Part shown: piece by piece, positions 57,962 to 64,000 of the stretch
Layout of the letters: each line of letters begins with the position of its first letter
How positions within the stretch are numbered: position 1 is the first letter of the stretch
Assembly (NCBI RefSeq): GCF_019931165.1
Contig: NZ_JAIOUP010000005.1
Span: forward strand, 1 to 64,000
Origin: Schnuerera sp. xch1
GTDB taxonomy: Bacteria > Bacillota > Clostridia > Tissierellales > Tepidimicrobiaceae
Length of the DNA stretch: 64,000 bases
Reading direction: 5' to 3'
Position numbers and translations under genes: made by a program
The notes under the pieces: model-generated
The model's database searches: none
Seen by the model: the letters and a program-made list of their open reading frames with translations, nothing else
What the model was told of the DNA's origin: nothing

Positions 57962-59188
57962 TCATAACAAATAAACATCTCTTTCCTCTCCCTTATACAC
58001 TCCCTCTTCATGAGGTTTTATTACTATGTATCCATCTGAATTAGATAGTAGAGTTATCATTCCAGACTTCCCAAAGCTAGGAACTGCATGAATTTCCCCT
58101 TCCTTTTCTTTTAGTTTTACCATTTGATATGTTTCCTTTCCTGGTGATGAGTGAAAATTAAAGTTCATTATGGCTTTTGTCTTAGGTAAATATTCAATTG
58201 CGCCCATCTTTTCCTTTATAAAAGGCTCTACTAAGGCCTTAAATACTATCATTGATGATACTGGGTGACCTGGTAGACCAAATATAGCTTTTCCTTCTCC
58301 TTCACCTATTATTGTAGGTTTACCGGGTTTGATGGACATCCCATGGACAAATACCCCTTTACCCTTAAATGAGTTTATTACTTTAGCTGTATAATCCCTA
58401 GCGCCTACAGAACTTCCTCCGGAAATCAGTACAATGTCAGAAGTATTTATAGCTTTTTTAACTTCTCCCCTTAATAAATTATAGTTATCCTTTACAATGG
58501 CTCTGCCAACAACTTCTCCACCTAATTTTATTATAAGAGAATAAAGGGTATAAGAGTTTATATCTCTTATCTTACCTAATTCTAGTTCTTCGTCTATATC
58601 TATTATTTCATCTCCTGTTGATATAATGTAGAATTTAGGTTTTTTGTACACTTTAACTTTGGGTATTCCTAAGGCTGATAATACTCCTACTGCTTCTGAA
58701 GTTATTTTTCTTCCCTTTTCTAACGCTATTTCCCCCGTCTTTATATCATCGCCCTTTAGTATCATATTTTCATTAAAGGATATAGACTTATAAACCATTA
58801 GATTCTGTTCATCTAGTTTTTCAGTATATTCTATCATCACCACTCCATCTGCTCCTTTAGGAATCATCCCCCCTGTTGGCACATATATAGCCTCTCCAGG
58901 TTTTATGCTTTTATTTGCAATCTCACCCATTTCAACCTCTCCTACTATATTGAAAAGGCTTGGTACTGACTCACTGGCTCCATGACTGTCCTTTGACTGG
59001 ATTGCATATCCATCTACAGTAGAACGATTAAATTCAGGAACATCAATATCTGATACAATATCTTCAGCCAAAATCCTGTTGGTACATTCTAATAAGGATA
59101 CTTGCTCTATTTCAAACTGATACTCGTTAAAGCTTTCCATAAGCTTGTCTCCTGCTTCCTTTACAGATACTACATTGAAGAATTTCAT
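57962..59188 (-). CDS. moeA: Molybdopterin molybdenumtransferase (unfused copy)
   Basis: A 408-residue MoeA with FNRSTVDGYAI, MIEYTEKL, STGDEIID, SGGSSVGARDYT, MSIKPGKPTI and GLPGHPVSSM. Full length for the family. The ATG follows the tupC stop with no gap (AAGGTGG eight bases upstream), so it is co-translated with the tungstate ATPase. This coupling suggests it is the tungsten-specific metal inserter. Confidence 0.94.
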   Translation of the reverse strand: MKFFNVVSVKEAGDKLMESFNEYQFEIEQVSLLECTNRILAEDIVSDIDVPEFNRSTVDGYAIQSKDSHGASESVPSLFNIVGEVEMGEIANKSIKPGEAIYVPTGGMIPKGADGVVMIEYTEKLDEQNLMVYKSISFNENMILKGDDIKTGEIALEKGRKITSEAVGVLSALGIPKVKVYKKPKFYIISTGDEIIDIDEELELGKIRDINSYTLYSLIIKLGGEVVGRAIVKDNYNLLRGEVKKAINTSDIVLISGGSSVGARDYTAKVINSFKGKGVFVHGMSIKPGKPTIIGEGEGKAIFGLPGHPVSSMIVFKALVEPFIKEKMGAIEYLPKTKAIMNFNFHSSPGKETYQMVKLKEKEGEIHAVPSFGKSGMITLLSNSDGYIVIKPHEEGVYKGEERDVYLL

Positions 59189-59821
59189 CTAGTATACCAC
59201 CTTTCCACATTCCAAATGAATAATATTATTACATACCCTTCTAGCTTGTTCTATATTATGGGTGACTATTAGCACAGTCCCCTTGATTTCTTTATTAAAT
59301 CTTAATATTTCTCTTTCCATAATCTTCATTGATTCTGGATCTATATTTGATGTAGGTTCATCTAATAGAAGTAGTTCGGGTTCGAACACTAATGCTCTTG
59401 CTAAGCTCACCTTTTGAGATTCTCCTCCCGAAAGAAGATGACCTTTCTTGTCCCTTAGATCTCCTATTTCGAACCTTTTCATTATTTCTTCTACTTTTTG
59501 TTTACGAATTCTTTTATCGGTTTCCCTTATTTTTAAAGGATATTCAATATTCTCATATGCTTTTCTTCTAAATAGATATGGTTTTTGCGTTACTAAAGTC
59601 ATCTTTTTATAAATATCTTCATTCAATAATTCACTGTCATATTTAATTGTGCCAATAAAATCTTTATCCAATCCAGATATAATCTTTAAAAGGGTAGTTT
59701 TACCTGAACCATTTGGACCTATAAGTCCTGTTACTGTTCCCTTTTCTATACACAAATAGTTTATATCCAATATTATCTTTTCTGAATAATATTTTTTTAA
59801 ACCTGCTATATTAATCTCCAT
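59189..59821 (-). CDS. tupC: Tungstate ABC transporter ATP-binding protein
   Basis: A 210-residue ABC ATPase with Walker A GPNGSGKTT, Q-loop VTQKPYLF, signature LSGGE, Walker B LLLDEPTSN and switch His VTHN. GGAGAGG six bases upstream decides the ATG at 59821 over the GTG at 59836. It lies one base after the tupB stop and energises tungstate import with TupA and TupB. Confidence 0.9.
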   Translation of the reverse strand: MEINIAGLKKYYSEKIILDINYLCIEKGTVTGLIGPNGSGKTTLLKIISGLDKDFIGTIKYDSELLNEDIYKKMTLVTQKPYLFRRKAYENIEYPLKIRETDKRIRKQKVEEIMKRFEIGDLRDKKGHLLSGGESQKVSLARALVFEPELLLLDEPTSNIDPESMKIMEREILRFNKEIKGTVLIVTHNIEQARRVCNNIIHLECGKVVY

Positions 59822-59822
59822 A

Positions 59823-60524
59823 TTAATCCTCTCCACTATAGGAATAAATTACGCTGTTTATAATAAAGGATATTATCAACAGCACAAGTCCTAGAGCAAT
59901 TGCCATAGAATAATCCCCCATAGAATTCATCATGGATATGGTCGTAGTCATAACTCTAGTTCTATTCTTAATATTTCCTCCTACAATCATGACAGCTCCT
60001 ACTTCAGAAATAGCTCTAGAAAAAGAAGTTACCACATTTACCATTAAATCCACCTTTAATTCTTTTATAATTAAAATAATTATATCAAATTTATTGGCAC
60101 CTAAAGTTGTGCCTACCTTTTCTATTTCTTTCCCTCTATTTTTTGAAAGACTATAAGTAAGTCCTAATATTAATGGTGTTACTAATAAAGCCTGTGCTAT
60201 TATCATGGCTTTTGGAGTATACATTAAATCAAATGTTCCTAAGGGGCCTCTTCTGGAAAGCATTATTGCAACAACTAGTCCAACAACTACTGAAGGGATA
60301 CTCATAAATGTATAAAGTAGACGGGAAAAAGCTTTTTTACCCTTAAAATTTTTAATGCCTAAGTGGATTCCAAAGGGTATACATATTAAAGATGATATTA
60401 TAGTGGCTGATGTCGATACAAATAATGACAAAAATACAATTCCATATATTTCTCTATCAAATCCTATTAATAATTGAATCGCTTCTTTAAATCCTTCTAT
60501 TATATAGTCTATATCAATCACCAC
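59823..60524 (-). CDS. tupB: Tungstate ABC transporter permease
   Basis: A 233-residue permease with about five transmembrane helices and a BPD_transp_1 core (GTTLGANKFDIIILIIKEL is the EAA loop). The frame opens with two GTG codons (60524 and 60521) that lie inside AGGTGGTGATT, itself a near-perfect anti-16S match, so the ribosome site and the start codon coincide. A start at an ATT or ATA a few codons later cannot be excluded. It lies after a roughly 410-bp palindromic element that separates it from tupA. Confidence 0.85.
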   Translation of the reverse strand: MVIDIDYIIEGFKEAIQLLIGFDREIYGIVFLSLFVSTSATIISSLICIPFGIHLGIKNFKGKKAFSRLLYTFMSIPSVVVGLVVAIMLSRRGPLGTFDLMYTPKAMIIAQALLVTPLILGLTYSLSKNRGKEIEKVGTTLGANKFDIIILIIKELKVDLMVNVVTSFSRAISEVGAVMIVGGNIKNRTRVMTTTISMMNSMGDYSMAIALGLVLLIISFIINSVIYSYSGED

Positions 60525-60599
60525 CTGAAAATTAACGGGCAGACATAAAAATCTGCCTTTACTAGAAATAAGTTTTGTCAGCCAAGTAAGACATATTAT

Positions 60600-61011
60600 A
60601 TAAATTATGTGTCATACTTTGGTGGGACATGTGGACGCGGGGACAGGTAATTTGTCCACCGTTTATTAGCTAAATGGCGTATTTATAGGCGACATATCAA
60701 ATTTTGGTGATGGTCGCAGCTTATTATAAGTGATATGTTAAACTTTCATGGCTGGTCGCGACATATTTTGAAAGAACGCCGCCTCCACTCCAAGATTTGT
60801 GCAAATATCAGACTGAGGGAAAAAATTGTTTAGGTTTGTACTGTTTGAGCGGAGCGTTTTTTGCGTAGCGAGTTTACAAACCTATTTTTCCCCGTGTCTT
60901 GATAGTTGCCAAATCTTGAATGGAGATGCCGTTCTTTATAAATAAGCCGCGACTCACCACCAAAGTTTAACGTTTCATTACAAATACCACAAAGTATGAC
61001 ACACTTTCCCA
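60600..61011. repeat. Long imperfect palindromic element between tupA and tupB
   Basis: An approximately 410-bp region, richer in GC than its surroundings, folds back on itself. Outer arms GTGTCATACTTTG (60610-60622) and the complement CAAAGTATGACAC (60989-61001) bracket it. Inner arms share AAGAACGCCGCCTCCA / TGGAGATGCCGTTCTT and AGGTTTGT / ACAAACCT around a central GAGCGGAGCG...GCGTAGCGAG loop near 60855. Within the left arm the unit around ACATATCAAATTTTGGTG and ATATGTTAAACTTTCATG is repeated. No long frame with a start is present, so it is probably a non-autonomous, MITE-like or structured repeat. Confidence 0.75.
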
Positions 61012-61908
61012 CTAATCCGCATTAGGAACAAATAAAGGTTGTCCAAATTCTTCTACTCCATATTCTCCAATTAATTCTTGAGTTTCTTCTGAAAGCATCC
61101 ATTCCATAAACTTTTGAGCACCTTCTTCATTTATCTGCTCATTCTTATCTGGGTCTACAGGTATTATACCATATTGGTTGAATAAATTATCATCACCTTC
61201 AACCAATATTTCTAATTCCAATACATCGCTCATATTCAAGTAAGTAGCCCTGTCCGTAAGAGTATATCCTAATTCTTCATCAGCCATGGTTAATACATCA
61301 CCCATGCCCGCTCCTGCTTCAAGATACCATTCTCCTTCAGGCTCAATACCTGCCGCTTCCCATAATCCAAGTTCCTTCTTGTGAGTTCCTGAATCATCCC
61401 CTCTGGATACGAAGATTGCTCCATCCTCTGATATAGCAGTCAAAGCTCCAACTATATCATTTGGATAATTTTCCTTTAGCCCTGATGGATCATCTGTTGG
61501 TCCTACTAATATAAAATCATTATACATAACATCTCTTCTTTCCAATCCATGGCCTTCTGCTACAAATTCCTCTTCTGATTCCTTTGCATGAACTAAAAGA
61601 ATATCTGCTTCTCCATTTCTTCCGTTTTCTAAAGCCTTACCAGTACCTACTGCTACAACGTCTACTTCTATACCAGTTTCTTCCTCAAATATTGGTAATA
61701 TGTAATCAAGCAATCCACTGTCTTGAGTACTAGTTGTTGTAGATAGAATTATTCTGCCACCTGTCTTTTCTTCTGAATCATTATCTTCTACTACATCTGT
61801 ACTTTCATCAGACTCTTTCACATCTTGACTATCATTCTTTGGTGTACAACCAACCAACATTGTAAAGACAATTAAAATACTTAAACTTAATGCTAAAAAC
61901 CTTTTCAT
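61012..61908 (-). CDS. tupA: Tungstate ABC transporter substrate-binding lipoprotein
   Basis: A 298-residue binding protein with signal peptide and lipobox (LVGC, cysteine 20). The TupA signature TTTSTQDSGLLDYILP begins about residue 55, and DILLVHA, SRGDDSGTHKKE and YTLTDRATYL follow; these residues bind the oxyanion. TupA proteins prefer tungstate strongly over molybdate. AAAGGAGGAG precedes the ATG. The upstream region has an inverted repeat (AAATCTAAT / ATTAGATTT, 61942-61968) that could be a regulator site. Confidence 0.93.
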   Translation of the reverse strand: MKRFLALSLSILIVFTMLVGCTPKNDSQDVKESDESTDVVEDNDSEEKTGGRIILSTTTSTQDSGLLDYILPIFEEETGIEVDVVAVGTGKALENGRNGEADILLVHAKESEEEFVAEGHGLERRDVMYNDFILVGPTDDPSGLKENYPNDIVGALTAISEDGAIFVSRGDDSGTHKKELGLWEAAGIEPEGEWYLEAGAGMGDVLTMADEELGYTLTDRATYLNMSDVLELEILVEGDDNLFNQYGIIPVDPDKNEQINEEGAQKFMEWMLSEETQELIGEYGVEEFGQPLFVPNAD

Positions 61909-61941
61909 ATTTTATCTCTCCTCCTTTATATATTTATAAAT

Positions 61942-61968
61942 AAATCTAATCAGTGAAATATTAGATTT
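61942..61968. promoter_or_regulatory. Inverted repeat upstream of tupA
   Basis: AAATCTAAT at 61942-61950 and ATTAGATTT at 61960-61968 with a 9-base spacer, about 35 bases upstream of the tupA start. It could be an operator for a tungstate-responsive repressor; function inferred from position only. Confidence 0.4.
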
Positions 61969-61984
61969 ATTTACATAATAAAAA

Positions 61985-62006
61985 AACAGCCTAAGAAAGG
62001 ACTGTT
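61985..62006 (-). terminator. Terminator downstream of fdhD
   Basis: AACAGTCC / GGCTGTT stem with one bulge, followed on the minus side by a T-run. It ends the mogA-mobA-fdhD transcript before tupA. Confidence 0.7.
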
Positions 62007-62025
62007 ATAGACCTATTATGGTTTA

Positions 62026-62091
62026 TTATTTTCCTTTCCAAACACGGGAGGCATTAGAATTTCTCCTGATACCCATCGGCTTAATCTTCAT
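62026..62091 (-). CDS. Possible 21-residue peptide after fdhD
   Basis: An ATG-to-TAA frame of 21 codons with a basic product (GIRRNSN, SRVWKGK) and higher GC than typical spacers. It starts 11 bases after the fdhD stop and lacks a strong ribosome site. It could be a translationally coupled micropeptide or chance. Confidence 0.25.
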   Translation of the reverse strand: MKIKPMGIRRNSNASRVWKGK

Positions 62092-62102
62092 GGCTTTTAG
62101 CT

Positions 62103-62885
62103 TTAGAAAATTATGCTCAGAAAATTGGTATAGATATTCATTTTTTCTCCCCTTACAAATCCAATAAGGGTAATCCTCAGTTTTTCTGCCATCTCTACTG
62201 CAAGACTAGTAGGAGCTGACCTGGATACTATAACGGGGACTTGCCTTTTTGCCATCTTTATTAAGATTTCAGAGGATATTCTTCCGCTCGTTAATATTAT
62301 CTTATCTTTCGTATTTATTTCATCTAGCAATACTCTTCCAAGTATTTTGTCCAACGCATTATGTCTTCCAATATCTTCTTCAAACATAATTATATCATGA
62401 ACAGTACACATTGCACAACCGTGAACCCCACCTGTATTTAAGAAAAGCTCTGATTTTTTATTAAATTGACTCATCAATTTTTTGATATTATCTATTCTTA
62501 CAGCTAAAAGATGCTCTATCTTCTTAGATTTAAAGGAATCTAATACATTATAAAAGAGAGTTCCTTTTCCACAGCCAGAAGTTATAGTTCTTTTCCCTCT
62601 AAGTTTTTCATTGAATTCACTTATATTGTTTATATAAACGTATCCTATCCCTTTTTGTTCATCTATTATAATCTTCTCTATATCTGAAAGAGAAGAGATA
62701 AAAGCTTCGGAATAAAGGAACCCAACAGTCAACTCTTTAAGAGAATTAGGACTGCACAGCAGAGTAATTATCTCTTTATCATTCACAAATATGGTGAATG
62801 GATACTCTATAACAACAATATCATCTTCCTCTATTACTATTTCTCTCTTTACTCTCTTTATTTTCATCTTTTTAGTATTGTCCAT
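62103..62885 (-). CDS. fdhD: Formate dehydrogenase accessory sulfurtransferase
   Basis: FdhD passes sulfur from a cysteine desulfurase to the metal of the bis-pyranopterin guanine dinucleotide cofactor of formate dehydrogenase. The 260-residue protein has TVGFLYSEAF, the cysteine loop TSGCGKG (a CxxG-type variant of the usual CxxC), GGVHGCAMC and EDIGRHNALDKILG, SRSAPT. It lies 11 bases after mobA. A formate dehydrogenase gene must be elsewhere. Confidence 0.93.
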   Translation of the reverse strand: MDNTKKMKIKRVKREIVIEEDDIVVIEYPFTIFVNDKEIITLLCSPNSLKELTVGFLYSEAFISSLSDIEKIIIDEQKGIGYVYINNISEFNEKLRGKRTITSGCGKGTLFYNVLDSFKSKKIEHLLAVRIDNIKKLMSQFNKKSELFLNTGGVHGCAMCTVHDIIMFEEDIGRHNALDKILGRVLLDEINTKDKIILTSGRISSEILIKMAKRQVPVIVSRSAPTSLAVEMAEKLRITLIGFVRGEKMNIYTNFLSIIF

Positions 62886-62896
62886 CTACATCAACC

Positions 62897-63502
62897 TCAA
62901 TCTTGATTGTTTATGGTATTTCGGTAGTCATTTAATTCTTTCTTGGTATTTAAGTTCAGAAACATATCCCAATTAGGGCTAAATATTCTTGCCTCTTCTT
63001 CCTCTATATAATAAACAGGCAGTTTATGAATTAATGAATTTACAGATCTTCTATTTTGAGTCAAGTGTTTTTCTATATCATCTATCATTTCCTTTGAATA
63101 AAAGGCATTAAAAGGCTCTATCCACTTACCAAACTTCGTTATACATGCCTTTACGCTTATTTTTTCTAATCGTTTTTTCATAAATCTAATATAATCTAGA
63201 TTTATATTTGGCATATCACAGGCTACAAAATACACATATTGGCTTGATGCTTCCACCAAGCCAGCATGAATTCCTGATAGTGGTCCCTTCCCTACTATTT
63301 TGTCAGTAATAATTTTATCAGTATAGCCTAGATAGTATTCAGATTTATTGGTAACCACTATTATCTCGTCAAATAGATCTCCAAGCTTCTTTCTTAAATT
63401 GTCAATAAGTCTTCGTTCATTTATTTTTAGAAGCTGCTTATCAAAACCCATTCGTTTACTCTTACCACCAGCTAAAATAACTGCAGTTCCAAATTTTTTC
63501 AT
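62897..63502 (-). CDS. mobA: Molybdenum cofactor guanylyltransferase
   Basis: MobA attaches GMP to the Mo/W cofactor to make the guanine dinucleotide form used by formate dehydrogenases. A 201-residue nucleotidyltransferase with LAGGKSKRMGFDKQLL at the N-terminus, GPLSGIHAGL and VACDMPN. TAGGTG precedes the ATG. It lies between mogA and fdhD with gaps of 8 and 11 bases, so the three form one operon. Confidence 0.93.
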   Translation of the reverse strand: MKKFGTAVILAGGKSKRMGFDKQLLKINERRLIDNLRKKLGDLFDEIIVVTNKSEYYLGYTDKIITDKIVGKGPLSGIHAGLVEASSQYVYFVACDMPNINLDYIRFMKKRLEKISVKACITKFGKWIEPFNAFYSKEMIDDIEKHLTQNRRSVNSLIHKLPVYYIEEEEARIFSPNWDMFLNLNTKKELNDYRNTINNQD

Positions 63503-63510
63503 AATTTCAC

Positions 63511-63999
63511 CTACCTAGCACAGTCATGAGCTTCGCCTTTTAGTATTTCCAAACCATGATGGAGACTATCCATTGTATAGTCTAAGGATTCTCTAACAGC
63601 CTTTGGGCTTCCCGGAAGGTTAATTATTAAAGTTTCTCCTCTTATTCCTGACACCGCCCTTGAAAGCATAGCCCTAGGAGTTATACTGAGGCTATAATAT
63701 CTTATAGCTTCGGCTATTCCATTAGCCATTCTATGACAAGCCTTTATGGTTGCCTCAGGGGTTACATCTCTCTTACTAAATCCTGTGCCACCTGTAGTAA
63801 ATATCAAGTCTACTTTTAATTCATCTGCCATATATATCAATTCTTTATAAAGAGCTTCTTCTTCGTCAGGAAGTATTATTGACTTTTCAACCTTATATCC
63901 TTTTGATTCTACTATTTCCTTTATGGTTTTTCCGCTTATATCTACCCTTTCACCTTTAGATCCTTTATCACTAGCTGTAATTATACCAACCTTAAACAT
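63511..63999 (-). CDS. mogA: Molybdopterin adenylyltransferase (MogA/MoaB type)
   Basis: Activates molybdopterin by adenylylation before metal insertion by MoeA. The 162-residue protein has GIITASDKGSKGERVD, FTTGGTGFSKRDVTPEAT and LPGSPKAVRESL. The ATG is at 63999, one base from the window edge, so the ribosome site is outside and an earlier start cannot be ruled out, though this one fits the family. Confidence 0.9.
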   Translation of the reverse strand: MFKVGIITASDKGSKGERVDISGKTIKEIVESKGYKVEKSIILPDEEEALYKELIYMADELKVDLIFTTGGTGFSKRDVTPEATIKACHRMANGIAEAIRYYSLSITPRAMLSRAVSGIRGETLIINLPGSPKAVRESLDYTMDSLHHGLEILKGEAHDCAR

Positions 64000-64000
64000 C

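Noticed and set aside
60600-61011. Moco/Tuco riboswitch upstream of tupB
   Set aside because: The location is attractive, but I could not match the conserved core of that RNA, and the long self-complementary arms fit a repeat element better. A covariance-model search (Infernal with Rfam) would settle it.
60830-61012. 60-codon minus-strand frame between tupA and tupB
   Set aside because: It lies wholly in the palindromic element, has no family resemblance and no good ribosome site.

Overview
The window is AT-rich DNA with strong AGGAGG-type ribosome sites, mostly tightly packed minus-strand operons and Rho-independent hairpins. It carries Gram-positive style lipoproteins, corrinoid methyltransferases with a RACo-type activator, hybrid-cluster protein (Hcp), a tungstate transporter and peptide and amino acid uptake genes. 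This points to a strictly anaerobic, low-GC member of the Bacillota (Clostridia/Tissierellia type) that ferments peptides and amino acids. The genus cannot be resolved from the sequence alone. No rRNA, tRNA or CRISPR array was recognised.

Layout. 0-24 kb is mainly core genome: recQ, an M16C peptidase, a YfcC-type carrier with an aminoacyl-histidine dipeptidase, htrA divergent from a CssRS-like two-component pair, topB, exoA, trkA-trkH, a lipoprotein phosphoesterase, an APC permease, an old yellow enzyme (namA-like) and an EEP-family hydrolase. A short decayed copy of the hcp 3' end lies just after the APC permease. 24-39.6 kb is an accessory island. It has a corrinoid methyl-transfer cluster (four intact URO-D-family methyltransferases plus one MtaA/MtbA-like enzyme, a corrinoid protein, a RACo-like ferredoxin/ATPase and a CobW GTPase), framed by a complete but inactivated insertion sequence on one side and a 498-bp remnant of it on the other. 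Outside these IS copies lies a split TauABC/SsuABC-like ABC transporter; both its ATPase and its binding protein carry one-base frameshifts. Two further URO-D gene remnants show that the island is decaying.

39.9-45.9 kb holds hcp, a zinc-ribbon protein and a peculiar three-gene set: a cytosolic solute-binding-like protein, a HypB/CobW-like GTPase and a soluble ABC ATPase. There is no membrane permease, and the binding protein and ATPase share a similar small N-terminal domain. Upstream of hcp and of this set are two copies of a TGTAAC-N4-GTTACA type palindrome, each exactly 21 bp before a -10 box. This is the geometry of a class II CRP/FNR-family (HcpR-like) activator. I consider it the best candidate for an undescribed system in the window.

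46-64 kb is a molybdenum/tungsten cofactor region (moaA, moaC, moaD-like, two MOSC proteins, two moeA genes, mogA, mobA, fdhD, tupABC), interrupted by a complete pyruvate dehydrogenase operon (pdhA, pdhB, pdhC, lpd) and a small beta-rich protein gene. A roughly 410-bp, relatively GC-rich imperfect palindrome sits between tupA and tupB. Together these genes would supply a tungsto- or molybdo-cofactor for enzymes such as formate dehydrogenase that lie outside the window.
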